Shown: positions 50,779-59,004 of the stretch, one piece after another
Position numbering within the stretch: position 1 is the first letter of the stretch
Layout of the letters: the number at the start of each line of letters is the position of its first letter
NCBI GenBank assembly: GCA_016744135.1
Contig: JADGEX010000001.1
Span: 1,561,029 to 1,625,028, forward strand
Length of the DNA: 64,000 bases
Source: Pseudodesulfovibrio sp.
Lineage (GTDB): Bacteria; Desulfobacterota; Desulfovibrionia; Desulfovibrionales; Desulfovibrionaceae
Direction: 5' to 3'
Position numbers and translations under genes: made by a program
The notes under the pieces: generated by a model
The model's database searches: none
Told to the model about the DNA's origin: nothing
What the model saw: the letters and a program-made list of their open reading frames with translations, nothing else

Positions 50779-50976
50779 ATGGAAGTTGCTGGATTTGAAA
50801 CACAGGGCGCGAATTTGACGGATCAGGTTAAGAATATCCGCAAGGTCAGGCTCCAACGTGAGGTTCTGGAAAACCCGGAAATGGCTCGTCAGCTCGTCAA
50901 GGTTGAAGCCACCGGCACCTACAACGCCAAGGGAGACGTCATACAGGCTGTCACCGGAGATCTCGGCGATGCATAG
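50779..50976 (+). CDS. Small protein behind a sigma-28 promoter
   Basis: A 65-residue soluble protein (MEVAGFETQGANLTDQVKN...VTGDLGDA) with an ideal AAGGAGG seven to nine bases upstream. A longer frame from 50641 exists, but that start would lie upstream of the sigma-28 promoter, so I reject it. No recognisable family. The promoter suggests a motility-linked role; it does not clearly match FlgM. Confidence 0.7.
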   Translation: MEVAGFETQGANLTDQVKNIRKVRLQREVLENPEMARQLVKVEATGTYNAKGDVIQAVTGDLGDA

Positions 50977-50982
50977 GTTTGT

Positions 50983-51045
50983 GAACGATTCTCCAAAAAA
51001 ATAGGCTGGACGCTTTGTCCAGCCTATTTTTTTGGAGAATCGTTC
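50983..51045. terminator. Perfect 29-bp inverted repeat, bidirectional terminator-like
   Basis: Arms of 29 identical bases (GAACGATTCTCC..., 50983-51011 and 51017-51045) around a GCTTT loop, with A7/T7 inside the stem around a GGCTGGAC core. The inner part is a standard terminator for the small gene; the outer 12 bp are extra. Confidence 0.8.
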
Positions 51046-51055
51046 AGACACGGCT

Positions 51056-51262
51056 TCCGATAGCGGCCCATCTCCGTCGTTGGAAGGCGCGAGTCAATCC
51101 TCACCGTAGCCAGGCTACGCCTCCGGTTGCCTCGAGCCTTCCGCCTAGGAGCTGAACCACTCTCGAAAGCCTCACTTCACCGGGGGGAAGAGCCGTTGTT
51201 GGGATGCTTTGCATCCCAAAGCACTCCATTTCAAAAAGAAAGAAGGCACGGCGCTTTGCTGG
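51056..51262 (+). repeat. Composite intergenic repeat (family B hairpin plus family A palindrome), copy 2
   Basis: Starts CGGCTTCCGATAGCGG at 51052, then the B hairpin with core CGTAGC-CAG-GCTACG (51105-51119) and outer arms GGAAGGC/GCCTTCC, then the A palindrome TTGGGATGC-TTT-GCATCCCAA (51199-51219), ending near GAAGGCACGG. It is inverted relative to the copy at 58678. Confidence 0.8.
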
Positions 51263-51456
51263 TGCCTTTTAAGAAAAGAGATGAATTCGGTGGTAAAAAT
51301 GAATTGTACAAAAAAACGACAGCAAAATCATATCTAACCAACAAACCTTGTTGACTCTTCTGTGTGATACAAAAATCATCTTATACTATACACGACCATC
51401 AAACGGCATCGCCGAAGGCGCTACAAAAAGTTTGGGAAGAAAGATGGGATGGGGGG

Positions 51457-51515
51457 CTGGGGGAAGGAAAGAGGGAGAACCCTTCTCAAAGGATTTCCCT
51501 CTTTCCTTCCCCCAG
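51457..51515. repeat. Perfect 20-bp purine/pyrimidine inverted repeat
   Basis: CTGGGGGAAGGAAAGAGGGA (51457-51476) pairs exactly with 51496-51515 across a 19-bp spacer. It ends 15 bp from the cobT stop and could end its transcript, although no T-run follows on the minus strand. Confidence 0.65.
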
Positions 51516-51530
51516 ACGTTGGAAACAACT

Positions 51531-52601
51531 CTACACGTCAGATTCAGCGACACCGGCGTCTGCAAAAGTTGCCATATCGTTAAACATATTGGCGGCACTG
51601 CGAACGAGAAACATAGCACAGGCCGCGCCGGTTCCTTCGCCGAGTCGAAAACCGAGATCAAGATAGGGCTTCAGCTCCATGGCTTTGACTGCGGCGGCAT
51701 GGCCGGGTTCTGCGGAAGCATGACTGATAATACTATATTCTCGCACCGTGGGACAAATCTTCCAGGCGGCAAGATAGGCAGCGGTAGAAATAAATCCATC
51801 CACGCACACAAGCTGACGGTTCTTTGCTCCACCGAGAATAAGACCAGTCAAAGTCGCGATTTCCAATCCACCAAGTGCGGCTAAAATACCAACGGCATCA
51901 CCGGACTTAACAATATCGGAATTTGCGGCAAGGCCCTTGTGAACAACGTTTGCCTTAGAAATAACGCCATCTTTGTCAAGGCCAGTTCCGGGACCAGTCA
52001 TGGATTCAGGCTCAAGCCCAAGATACGCACAATAAAGAGCGGTGGACGGCGTGGTGTTGGAAATACCCATGTCGCCGGTACCAAGAACTTTTATGCCCTC
52101 TTCATGGGCACGATCTGCCAACGAAATACCAAGATTAAGCGCCTGCACACACTGCTCATGCGTCATGGCCGGCCCTTCTGCCAAATTGGCCGTCCCCTCT
52201 GCCACTTTGGCCTGGATCAGGCTGGGATGCTCATCATATTTCCCCCCGCAACAACCAGCGTCCACGACATACAACTGTGCGCCAACAGTTTCAGCCAGGA
52301 CATTGATTCCTGCTCCATTATTCAAGAAATTCAGCACCATTTGCCTGGTCACTTCCTGAGGAAACACACTGACACCTTCAGCATTCACACCATGATCACC
52401 GGCCACGGTGTAGATGCGCATGGGGTCAACCGAAAGCTTCTGACCTTCTTGAATAAGATAAAGCTGCAACGCCAATTCTTCCAAACGACCAAGGCTTCCC
52501 TGCGGTTTGGTCAAATTATCGAGATGAGCCTGTCCCTGTTTGGCAAGGGCTTGATCAACTGGCTCTATGACAGCCAAAGCTGCTTTAAAAAACGTATCCA
52601 T
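51531..52601 (-). CDS. cobT: Nicotinate-nucleotide-dimethylbenzimidazole phosphoribosyltransferase
   Basis: A 356-residue enzyme that makes alpha-ribazole phosphate for the lower ligand of cobalamin. Family text: DNLTKPQGSLGRLEELA, VVAGDHGV-like TVAGDHGVNAEGVS, the large NNGAGINVLA, GTGDMGISNTT and the catalytic Glu region at LGEGTGAA. I see no cobalamin riboswitch in the 157-bp upstream gap. Confidence 0.96.
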   Translation of the reverse strand: MDTFFKAALAVIEPVDQALAKQGQAHLDNLTKPQGSLGRLEELALQLYLIQEGQKLSVDPMRIYTVAGDHGVNAEGVSVFPQEVTRQMVLNFLNNGAGINVLAETVGAQLYVVDAGCCGGKYDEHPSLIQAKVAEGTANLAEGPAMTHEQCVQALNLGISLADRAHEEGIKVLGTGDMGISNTTPSTALYCAYLGLEPESMTGPGTGLDKDGVISKANVVHKGLAANSDIVKSGDAVGILAALGGLEIATLTGLILGGAKNRQLVCVDGFISTAAYLAAWKICPTVREYSIISHASAEPGHAAAVKAMELKPYLDLGFRLGEGTGAACAMFLVRSAANMFNDMATFADAGVAESDV

Positions 52602-52758
52602 AACACTCTTCCTTATCTATTTTTTCGTGTCCGCGAGGGATACCTTGTCCAAGCCACCCTGTAAACCGCCGAAGGCCTATATTGCTGTAGAATGGGAACC
52701 ATGATAGCTAAAGCTCAATGCTTTTCACGCACAAATCCAACCCGTTCCAGACACAATT

Positions 52759-53589
52759 ATGAACAAGGAACTTTGCATCGTTCACGCCAATTGTCAGGGC
52801 GCCCCACTTATCGAAAGACTTGAGACCTGCCCGGAATTTGCTGACAGGTACGAATGTCGGCTCTTCACCAACTATGTTCGAGAGCCTCTCCCCGACGATA
52901 TTTGGAAAAACTGCACCCTGTTTTTATATCAATTTCTCGGACCCAATTGGGATGAACTGGCGTCAGAAACACTGCTTACCAAACTTTCAGACAATGCTCG
53001 TTCCTTATGCATCCCCAACATGTTCTTCACAGGCTATTGGCCGACATGGTCAAATAAAACCGGATTCGATTACCGTTGTGAACATCTGGATACACTGGTC
53101 GCTCTCGGACTTCCGGCAGAGGAAACAGTCATCCTCGCCTTGCACACAAACATTGCCGCTAAATACGACCTCCCTGCACGCCTTGCACAGACCTTTGTAC
53201 AAGAAGAAAGCCGGGAAGCGCACACGCCGATCACATACAGTCATATCATCCGAGAAAGTTACAAGGACACCAGACTGTTCAACACAATCAACCACCCCGG
53301 CCCGATGCTCATGAATCATGTAGCCAAAGGAGTGCTCAAGGAATTGGGTTTCACGCCGCCAAACGATACCATATTAAACTCGCTGGGTGATCCGTTCCCG
53401 GAATGTGAGCTACCCATTAACCCCAAGGTAGCCGCTACGCTTGGGTTGTCCTTTGGCGGACCTGAGCAGGAATACGAAATTTACGGAGGGAAAATGGCCT
53501 TCACCCGATGGGTCACACACTACATCAGTGCCCGAAAGGCGAACGTGACTGACTTTATCGGCTATCTCCAAGGCGTTCACAAACCATAA
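52759..53589 (+). CDS. WcbI-family polysaccharide-biosynthesis-like protein
   Basis: A 276-residue protein matching the WcbI pattern: a hydrophobic start followed by IVHANCQGAPLIERL, then CRLFTNYVRE, TLFLYQFLGPNW and a conserved FFTGYWPTW. WcbI proteins are proposed acetyl- or acyltransferases acting on capsule or O-antigen, with the NCQ motif near the active site. No polysaccharide genes adjoin. The other WcbI-like gene is at 21087. Confidence 0.7.
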   Translation: MNKELCIVHANCQGAPLIERLETCPEFADRYECRLFTNYVREPLPDDIWKNCTLFLYQFLGPNWDELASETLLTKLSDNARSLCIPNMFFTGYWPTWSNKTGFDYRCEHLDTLVALGLPAEETVILALHTNIAAKYDLPARLAQTFVQEESREAHTPITYSHIIRESYKDTRLFNTINHPGPMLMNHVAKGVLKELGFTPPNDTILNSLGDPFPECELPINPKVAATLGLSFGGPEQEYEIYGGKMAFTRWVTHYISARKANVTDFIGYLQGVHKP

Positions 53590-53643
53590 AGCGATCACGC
53601 GCACTGTCCGATAGGAATATACAGGCCATCACGGAGGAAGGTC

Positions 53644-54000
53644 ATGTATATAGAATTGGACAACACTCACATTTCAGGCGGGTACTCCTTTGAAATGCAC
53701 CTCAAGGAAGTGGTGCAGGAGCAGGCAAGCCAAATTCTCGGCGACTTCATCGAGTTGTCGGAAGAGGCCATTGCAGCATTCAAGGAAGCTGCCATCGAAC
53801 CGATCAAAAACGGCACATTTTCGCTTGAGCACATGGAATCGCGTATTCAAACCGTGCGCTCGGAAATCGCCGATGTCTGGAACTCCGCACTGCCCGACGA
53901 CGAAAAATATCGTCAGATTTCATCTAAAGAAAACGAGATAGCCCTGTTGCAGGCCGGACAATATACATTCGCCAAAGCAGGATTCTCGAAAAGCGTCTAA
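53644..54000 (+). CDS. Small hypothetical protein
   Basis: A 118-residue protein, largely helical and acidic (LSEEAIAAFKEAAIEPIKNGTFSLEHMESRIQTVRSEIADVW), with no membrane segment or recognised domain. GGAGG about six bases before the ATG and codon use like its neighbours support it as real. It ends at a strong terminator. Confidence 0.7.
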   Translation: MYIELDNTHISGGYSFEMHLKEVVQEQASQILGDFIELSEEAIAAFKEAAIEPIKNGTFSLEHMESRIQTVRSEIADVWNSALPDDEKYRQISSKENEIALLQAGQYTFAKAGFSKSV

Positions 54001-54020
54001 ACAGCATCGCATACATCAAA

Positions 54021-54054
54021 AAAAGCGCACCGTGTTTATACACAGTGCGCTTTT
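54021..54054 (+). terminator. Terminator after the 118-residue gene
   Basis: AAGCGCAC/GTGCGCTT with an inner GTGT/ACAC stem and a run of four T. Confidence 0.85.
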
Positions 54055-54151
54055 CTTAATTCTTTATATCTCTGCTCTCACACATGCCCCGCAGCCGACG
54101 CTTCAGTATGTGAAGATGCGGATTGACCGCAGCAACGACGCAATCGGCCGC

Positions 54152-54754
54152 TTATCGAAGCTTCGGCGGTCCGAGGACGATCATCTCGGCTATGGTGTGA
54201 TCCACTTTTGGCAGTTGGCGCAAATTCTTGCCCACGAACTGCATCTCAAGCATGACAAGATCCTTGTAAAGCGGAGTGCGATCCACTACGGGCGGAGTGT
54301 CCATGCCCTCGGTGAGTTCCTGACAGCGGTAACATCCGGGAAAACGAATTTCCTGTCCTGTGGGTTTGACAAGCATGTTGGGTACGCCGTGCATACGACA
54401 AATCATGAGACGGTGCTTGTACAGTCCACAAATGCCCTGATTCTCATCGATATTCAACGGACACATGATGTGCGGACGTTGACCGCGAGCCAGAGCCATC
54501 TGCCCCTGTTCCACATATTCCTGCGCCTTGGCCTTGATGGCTTCCAAACGATCTGCGGGGAGCTGGTTCAGCCCTTCCCACATATACGCCCATTCAACAT
54601 AGGTATGATGCTGAAAAAAGGAGAGACAACAGTTGTCGGTACAGCCGTCACATTTCATATCAATGGTTTCCGCAACGTCATTGTAGCGATCAACCATCTT
54701 GTCATATATAGCGGCGAGCTTGCGGAAAGCCGCCTTGGGAGTCAATTTTTTCAT
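54152..54754 (-). CDS. YkgJ-family cysteine-cluster protein
   Basis: A 200-residue protein with the metal-cluster motif CDGCTDNCC near residue 35 and further Cys in CPLNI, CGLYKHRLMICRMHG and GCYRCQE, the expected zinc/iron-binding pattern of the family. Function unknown. Its start overlaps the shikimate-kinase-like gene by four bases (ATGA). Confidence 0.8.
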   Translation of the reverse strand: MKKLTPKAAFRKLAAIYDKMVDRYNDVAETIDMKCDGCTDNCCLSFFQHHTYVEWAYMWEGLNQLPADRLEAIKAKAQEYVEQGQMALARGQRPHIMCPLNIDENQGICGLYKHRLMICRMHGVPNMLVKPTGQEIRFPGCYRCQELTEGMDTPPVVDRTPLYKDLVMLEMQFVGKNLRQLPKVDHTIAEMIVLGPPKLR

Positions 54755-55287
54755 GCGAAATCCACGTGTTCGAGAATAAGATCCACGCTCTCTTCAGGCG
54801 TATGCTCAACAGTACCAACCACGATGTCGGCGGCGGCACGGTACAGTGGCTCCCGTTCGTTGTAAAGGTCCTGCATGGTCTTGCCGGGAGCGATGGCAAG
54901 CCCACGATTCTCTGCATTTCCCACACGCTCGACAAACGTGGTTTCATCAATGTCGAGCAACACGACAGGTCCAAGTTTTTTAAGCCGTCCCATCGCCTTG
55001 GAACCATAGATAACACTGCCACCCGTTGAAATAACCGTCCGGGTCAGGTTCAATTCAGAAACCAGATGCTCTTCGATGCGCAGAAATTCATCCAGACCAT
55101 ACCTGTCGAGGATTGCCTGCAACGGCATGGCATAATAAGATTCGAGATAACGATCCGTATCGAGCTGTCCCCAGCCAAGTCGCTCGGCCAAAAGAGTGCC
55201 CAACGTGGACTTTCCCGCCGAGGCCATGCCCACTAATGTGATGCACGGCAACGGAATGGGGTCACGCTCCAAAGGAGTAAAAGCCAT
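54751..55287 (-). CDS. Shikimate kinase-like P-loop kinase
   Basis: A 178-residue kinase with Walker A VGMASAGKST near residue 21, DTDRYLE (substrate Asp) near 43, and ISTGGSVIYG, all at shikimate-kinase positions. The loop sequence is not the commonest (GMASAGKS), so another small-molecule kinase is possible. Between pyrR and ykgJ on the same strand with one or two bases of spacing, so the three are co-transcribed. Confidence 0.78.
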   Translation of the reverse strand: MAFTPLERDPIPLPCITLVGMASAGKSTLGTLLAERLGWGQLDTDRYLESYYAMPLQAILDRYGLDEFLRIEEHLVSELNLTRTVISTGGSVIYGSKAMGRLKKLGPVVLLDIDETTFVERVGNAENRGLAIAPGKTMQDLYNEREPLYRAAADIVVGTVEHTPEESVDLILEHVDFA

Positions 55288-55289
55288 GA

Positions 55290-55832
55290 TTAATCGCCCC
55301 GCACTAAGCAGACTTTGTCTTCATCGTCGCGCTCAACCACGAGCACGTTGACGTGCTCGTCACCCAGCGTATCGACTCGCTTGCCCACATAGTCCGCCTG
55401 AATAGGCAACTCACGGTGACCTCGATCAACCAGCACCAGCAGTTCAACCTGTTTGGGACGCCCATAATCAAGGATGGCTTCCAGCGCGGCTCGAACAGTA
55501 CGACCGGAATAAAGCACATCGTCAACCAATACGATGGTGCGCCCTTCCACATCGTAGCCAATCTCAGAGCAATTGATGGTCGGAGCCAGTTCCAAATTGG
55601 TAGTCCAATCGTCGCGGTACAGGTTTATATCTAGCTTGCCCAACGGGACCTTGCGCCCAAGACGTTCATCCAGCAATTTTTTCAACCGCTCGGCAAGATC
55701 GGCTCCACGTCGCTGAATGCCAAGGATGGCCACGGTTTCGTCGTCACCATGCCGTTCATAAATTTCAAAGGCCAGACGCTCAAGCGTCCTGCTCATTTCC
55801 CTGTCGGATAATATGGTCCCGCATTCTTTCAT
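55290..55832 (-). CDS. pyrR: Bifunctional pyrimidine operon regulator / uracil phosphoribosyltransferase PyrR
   Basis: A 180-residue PRTase-fold protein. The PRPP motif TIVLVDDVLYSGRTVRAAL and the N-terminal ILGIQRRGADLAERL are characteristic. It senses UMP and can bind pyr mRNA. No pyrimidine gene lies beside it here; it leads the shikimate-kinase-like and ykgJ genes. Confidence 0.92.
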   Translation of the reverse strand: MKECGTILSDREMSRTLERLAFEIYERHGDDETVAILGIQRRGADLAERLKKLLDERLGRKVPLGKLDINLYRDDWTTNLELAPTINCSEIGYDVEGRTIVLVDDVLYSGRTVRAALEAILDYGRPKQVELLVLVDRGHRELPIQADYVGKRVDTLGDEHVNVLVVERDDEDKVCLVRGD

Positions 55833-55938
55833 TGTGGTGGCCTCGCATACGTTTTTTTGGCTGTTCTCGGAATGGTGGAAATTAGCTCATACCAACGGGG
55901 TGGTCAACATCGAGTGCAGATAATCTGCAACTTTCGAT

Positions 55939-55969
55939 TTGACAATTACTCCTATTAACCTTACCTCTT
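55939..55969 (+). promoter_or_regulatory. Candidate promoter/shared element of the UGA-containing hesB
   Basis: TTGACA at 55939-55944 and, 14 bp on, CCTTACCTCTT (55959-55969). The same eleven bases occur upstream of the second hesB at 58188-58198, in both cases near the -10 position. Function inferred only. Confidence 0.35.
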
Positions 55970-56001
55970 CCTTTCTCGACCACATTTAGGAGGAAATTAA
56001 C

Positions 56002-56352
56002 ATGTTCGAAGTTACAGAAGCTGCCCAGAAGCAGCTTGAAGGCTACTTCCAGGACAAAGACGCATCTCCCATTCGCGTCTATCTCGCAGCCGGTGGCTGA
56101 GCAGGCCCTCGCCTGACTCTGGCTCTGGATGAGCCTAATGATAAAGACGAAGTTTTCGAGGCCGCTGGTTTGACCTTCCTTGTTGACAAGGAATTGAGCA
56201 AAGAAACCGGCAATATCAAGATTGACATGACCTACTACGGTTTCGTGGTTGAGTCTGAAAATCCTGTTGGCGGCGGCGGCGAAGGCGCCAGCTGTGGATG
56301 CTCTTCCGCTGGTTCCTGCGAGTCTAACGGCTCCGGTGGCTGCGGTTGCTAA
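56002..56352 (+). CDS. HesB/IscA-family selenoprotein (in-frame UGA = selenocysteine at codon 33)
   Basis: A 116-residue A-type Fe-S carrier-like protein interrupted by a UGA at 56098-56100. Reading through gives AAGG-U-AGPRLTLALDE. The paralogue at 58257 has ADGG-C-SGMRLSLALDE at the same codon, number 33, which is the conserved first Cys of IscA proteins. Frame and similarity continue unbroken on both sides, so a frameshift or pseudogene is unlikely. The C-terminus SCGCSS...GGCGC keeps the family's Cys pair and adds more. AGGAGG stands nine bases before the ATG. HesB-like selenoproteins are a known family, so decoding as selenocysteine is the best reading; selA, selB and selC are not in this window. 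Conventional gene callers would start at 56170 or drop it. Confidence 0.88.
56101..56135 (+). promoter_or_regulatory. Putative bacterial SECIS hairpin
   Basis: Directly after the UGA, CAGGC-CCTC-GCCTG (56102-56115) forms one hairpin, which GAG/CTC can extend with a bulged A. A second, GGCTC-TGGAT-GAGCC (56121-56135), has a small loop with G as its second base, 25 bases after the UGA; this fits the general bacterial SECIS model better. Which one acts is unresolved. Confidence 0.5.
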
Positions 56353-56387
56353 TGCAGCGATAAGTCGTCTTTACGACATTGCTTTCA

Positions 56388-56435
56388 AGGCCCGGACCTT
56401 TGCGTACAAATAGACGCAATGGTCCGGGCTTTTTT
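56388..56435 (+). terminator. Terminator after the selenoprotein gene
   Basis: AGGCCCGGACC/GGTCCGGGCT with an inner GCGT/ACGC stem and a T-run. Confidence 0.88.
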
Positions 56436-56546
56436 ACGCCCTTACAGAGACTCAACAACCCTTCTAATAATTTATCATCCCTTCTTCTTTCAAAGAATAA
56501 TACTCCCGCCTTTTTTCGGCTGATATGCTCATCCCCTGTCGGTTTC

Positions 56547-56579
56547 TATTTAAATCCAAACAATTTGGATAATTAAATA
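56547..56579 (+). promoter_or_regulatory. Palindrome before the catalase gene
   Basis: TATTTAA-ATCCAAA-CAA-TTTGGAT-A-ATTAAATA: perfect seven-base inner arms and matching outer arms, ending about 30 bp before the start codon. A likely operator, possibly for a peroxide regulator; the binding factor is inferred. Confidence 0.5.
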
Positions 56580-56609
56580 AAAGAAATTATTCACTAAAGG
56601 AGAAAGCCA

Positions 56610-58061
56610 ATGTCAAAGAAAAAACTAACGAACAATTTCGGCGCTCCAGTCGCCGATAACCAGAATGTGATGACCGCCGGACCACGGGGACCACAACTTC
56701 TGCAAGATGTATGGTTTCTTGAAAAGCTTGCCCATTTTGACAGAGAAGTAATTCCTGAGCGCAGAATGCACGCCAAAGGATCAGGCGCATACGGCACATT
56801 CACCGTGACCAAGGATATCACACAGTACACTAAAGCGAGCATTTTCGCGGAAGTAGGAAAGAAAACCGACATGTTTGCTCGTTTCTCCACTGTCGCCGGA
56901 GAACGTGGCGCGGCAGATGCGGAACGCGATATTCGTGGCTTTGCTCTGAAATTTTACACGGATGAAGGCAACTGGGATTTGGTTGGAAACAACACGCCTG
57001 TTTTTTTCCTGCGTGACCCGCTCAAATTCCCAGACCTCAATCACGCCGTTAAGCGCGACCCGCGCACCAATATGCGAAGCGCAAAAAACAACTGGGACTT
57101 CTGGACATCGCTGCCCGAAGCTCTGCATCAGGTCACCATAACGATGAGCGATCGTGGCATCCCACAGTCATACCGCCATATGCACGGATTCGGCAGTCAC
57201 ACTTTCAGCTTTATCAACGCTAACAACGAAAGATTCTGGGTCAAATTCCATTTCCGGTCGCATCAGGGCATCAAGAACATGACCGATGAAGAGGCTACCA
57301 AAACAGTTGGTATGTGCCGTGAAAGTCATCAACGAGATTTATACGACACTCTTGAACAAGGCGATTTCCCCAAATGGACACTCAGTGTCCAGATCATGCC
57401 GGAGAAAGAAGCCGCTACCTACAAGCATAACCCCTTTGATCTAACAAAAGTCTGGTACCACGGGGACTATCCCTTGATTGAAGTCGGTGAAATGGAGCTG
57501 AATCGTAACCCTGAGAACTACTTTGCGGAAGTGGAACAAGCCGCTTTCAACCCGGCGAGCATTGTTCCTGGCATTGGCTTCTCCCCCGACAAGATGCTCC
57601 AGGGGCGTCTGTTCTCCTATGGAGATGCACAACGCTACCGCCTCGGCGTCAATCATCACCTGATTCCAGTTAACGCTGCCAAATGCCCTGTCCATGGCTA
57701 CCACCGGGACGGTGCAATGCGTGTGGATGGTAACTATGGTGACACCCTTGGCTATGAGCCGAACAGCTATGGAGAATGGCAGGAGCAACCGGAACACAAA
57801 GAACCGCCGCTTGAACTGGATGGCGCGGCATACAACTGGGATCACAGAGAGGACGAAGACTATTACACCCAGCCCGGCAAACTGTTCAGACTGATGTCAC
57901 CTGATCAACAAAAAGTCCTCTTTCAGAACACGGCCAGTGCAATGGGTGATGCCCCGGAAGAAATCAAACAACGCCATATCGGCAACTGCATGAAAGCTGA
58001 CCCCAACTATGGGAAAGGCGTGGCAAAAGCCTTGGGACTGACTCCGAAATGCATCGATTAG
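56610..58061 (+). CDS. katA: Monofunctional haem catalase
   Basis: A 483-residue small-subunit catalase that disproportionates hydrogen peroxide. The distal His is in [14 protein letters not shown] near residue 55, the Asn region in [11 protein letters not shown], and the proximal Tyr in [14 protein letters not shown] near residue 338. AAGGAG precedes the ATG. It lies between two hesB genes, so peroxide defence and Fe-S carriage may be linked here. Confidence 0.97.
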   Translation: MSKKKLTNNFGAPVADNQNVMTAGPRGPQLLQDVWFLEKLAHFDREVIPERRMHAKGSGAYGTFTVTKDITQYTKASIFAEVGKKTDMFARFSTVAGERGAADAERDIRGFALKFYTDEGNWDLVGNNTPVFFLRDPLKFPDLNHAVKRDPRTNMRSAKNNWDFWTSLPEALHQVTITMSDRGIPQSYRHMHGFGSHTFSFINANNERFWVKFHFRSHQGIKNMTDEEATKTVGMCRESHQRDLYDTLEQGDFPKWTLSVQIMPEKEAATYKHNPFDLTKVWYHGDYPLIEVGEMELNRNPENYFAEVEQAAFNPASIVPGIGFSPDKMLQGRLFSYGDAQRYRLGVNHHLIPVNAAKCPVHGYHRDGAMRVDGNYGDTLGYEPNSYGEWQEQPEHKEPPLELDGAAYNWDHREDEDYYTQPGKLFRLMSPDQQKVLFQNTASAMGDAPEEIKQRHIGNCMKADPNYGKGVAKALGLTPKCID

Positions 58062-58081
58062 TCCAATAATCCTTGAATAAT

Positions 58082-58112
58082 AGGGAGTGGCTTTGCACCA
58101 AAGCCACTCCCT
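58082..58112 (+). terminator. Terminator-like hairpin after katA
   Basis: AGGGAGTGGCTTT/AAAGCCACTCCCT, 13 perfect pairs with a five-base loop; the following T-run is weak. Confidence 0.7.
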
Positions 58113-58256
58113 ATCATCTATACAATTTATAGACAAAATCTTTTTGAGAGTCGCAACAAAGCACAATTTTGCATACAAAAAAAAGGCCCTTACCTCTTTA
58201 CAGAGACTAATTCCTACTTATTTGGTTTCAAACACATCAACTCTCAGGAGAGACCA

Positions 58257-58568
58257 ATGATTAACGTAACCGAATCTGCACAGAAAGAATTGACCACATA
58301 TTTTGCCGACCGCGAAGTTCAGCCCATCCGTGTCCATCTGGCCGACGGAGGCTGCTCCGGCATGAGACTTTCATTGGCTTTGGACGAAGTTCGTGACGGA
58401 GATAAATCCGTCGAGCACGCCGGCTTTACTTTCCTCATCAATGAAGAATTGGCCGAGGCCTCTGGAACCGTCTCCATCGACATGACTGACTACGGTTTCG
58501 CCATCGATTCCGAAAATCAGATCGGCGGTGGTGGATGCGGCAGTTGTGGTGGTGGATGCGGCCAATAG
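58257..58568 (+). CDS. HesB/IscA-family protein (Cys form)
   Basis: A 103-residue A-type carrier-like protein and the Cys-containing paralogue of 56002. Cys33 (GGCSGMRLSLALDE) is the metal- or Fe-S-binding position that is UGA-coded in its partner. The C-terminal Gly-rich GGGGCGSCGGGCGQ holds three more Cys. GGAG lies upstream of the ATG. Ends at a standard terminator. Confidence 0.92.
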   Translation: MINVTESAQKELTTYFADREVQPIRVHLADGGCSGMRLSLALDEVRDGDKSVEHAGFTFLINEELAEASGTVSIDMTDYGFAIDSENQIGGGGCGSCGGGCGQ

Positions 58569-58585
58569 ACAACACCAAATCAAAC

Positions 58586-58615
58586 AAAAAAGCCCGCACA
58601 AGCGGGCTTTTTTTT
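58586..58615 (+). terminator. Terminator after the Cys-type hesB
   Basis: AAGCCCGC/GCGGGCTT, four-base loop, eight T. Confidence 0.93.
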
Positions 58616-58677
58616 ATATCTTACGCCACACATCTTATCACTCAAAAAATATCCAACCATCAGACCAACACCGTGCC

Positions 58678-58922
58678 TTCTTCTTCAATCTCAACGGGAG
58701 CACTTTGGGATGCAAAGCATCCCAACAGCGGCTCTCCTCCCCGACACAATAAGGGACATGAACAATCCCTCTTCAAAGAAACATCCCCGACACCTCAAGG
58801 CTTTCGAGAGTGGTGCAGATGTGCATTTTCTCGGGCCAAATCAACCACAGTCGTAGCCTAGCTACGGCGAGGATTGATTTACGCCCGAAAAATGTGCAGA
58901 TGCGCCGCTATCAAAAGCCGCC
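58678..58922 (-). repeat. Composite intergenic repeat, copy 3
   Basis: In plus orientation: A palindrome TTGGGATGC-AAA-GCATCCCAA (58705-58725), then the B hairpin with AAATCAA/TTGATTT arms around CGTAGC-CTA-GCTACG (58854-58868) and outer GGGC/GCCC, ending CCGCTATCAAAAGCCG. Reverse of the 51056 copy. Confidence 0.82.
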
Positions 58923-59004
58923 ACCCACCCAAAAAAATCAAAGGGGCAGTGCTCGCTTGGCACCGCCCCACTCGATTAGGACCGCAACCCGGCTAAAAGC
59001 CGGT

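Noticed and set aside
52602-52758. Cobalamin riboswitch before cobT
   Set aside because: No B12-box-like sequence or expected length in the 157-bp gap.
56002-56100. Reading the hesB gene as a pseudogene or as a short frame starting at 56170
   Set aside because: The frame is continuous around a single TGA that falls on the conserved Cys codon; codon use and protein similarity continue on both sides.
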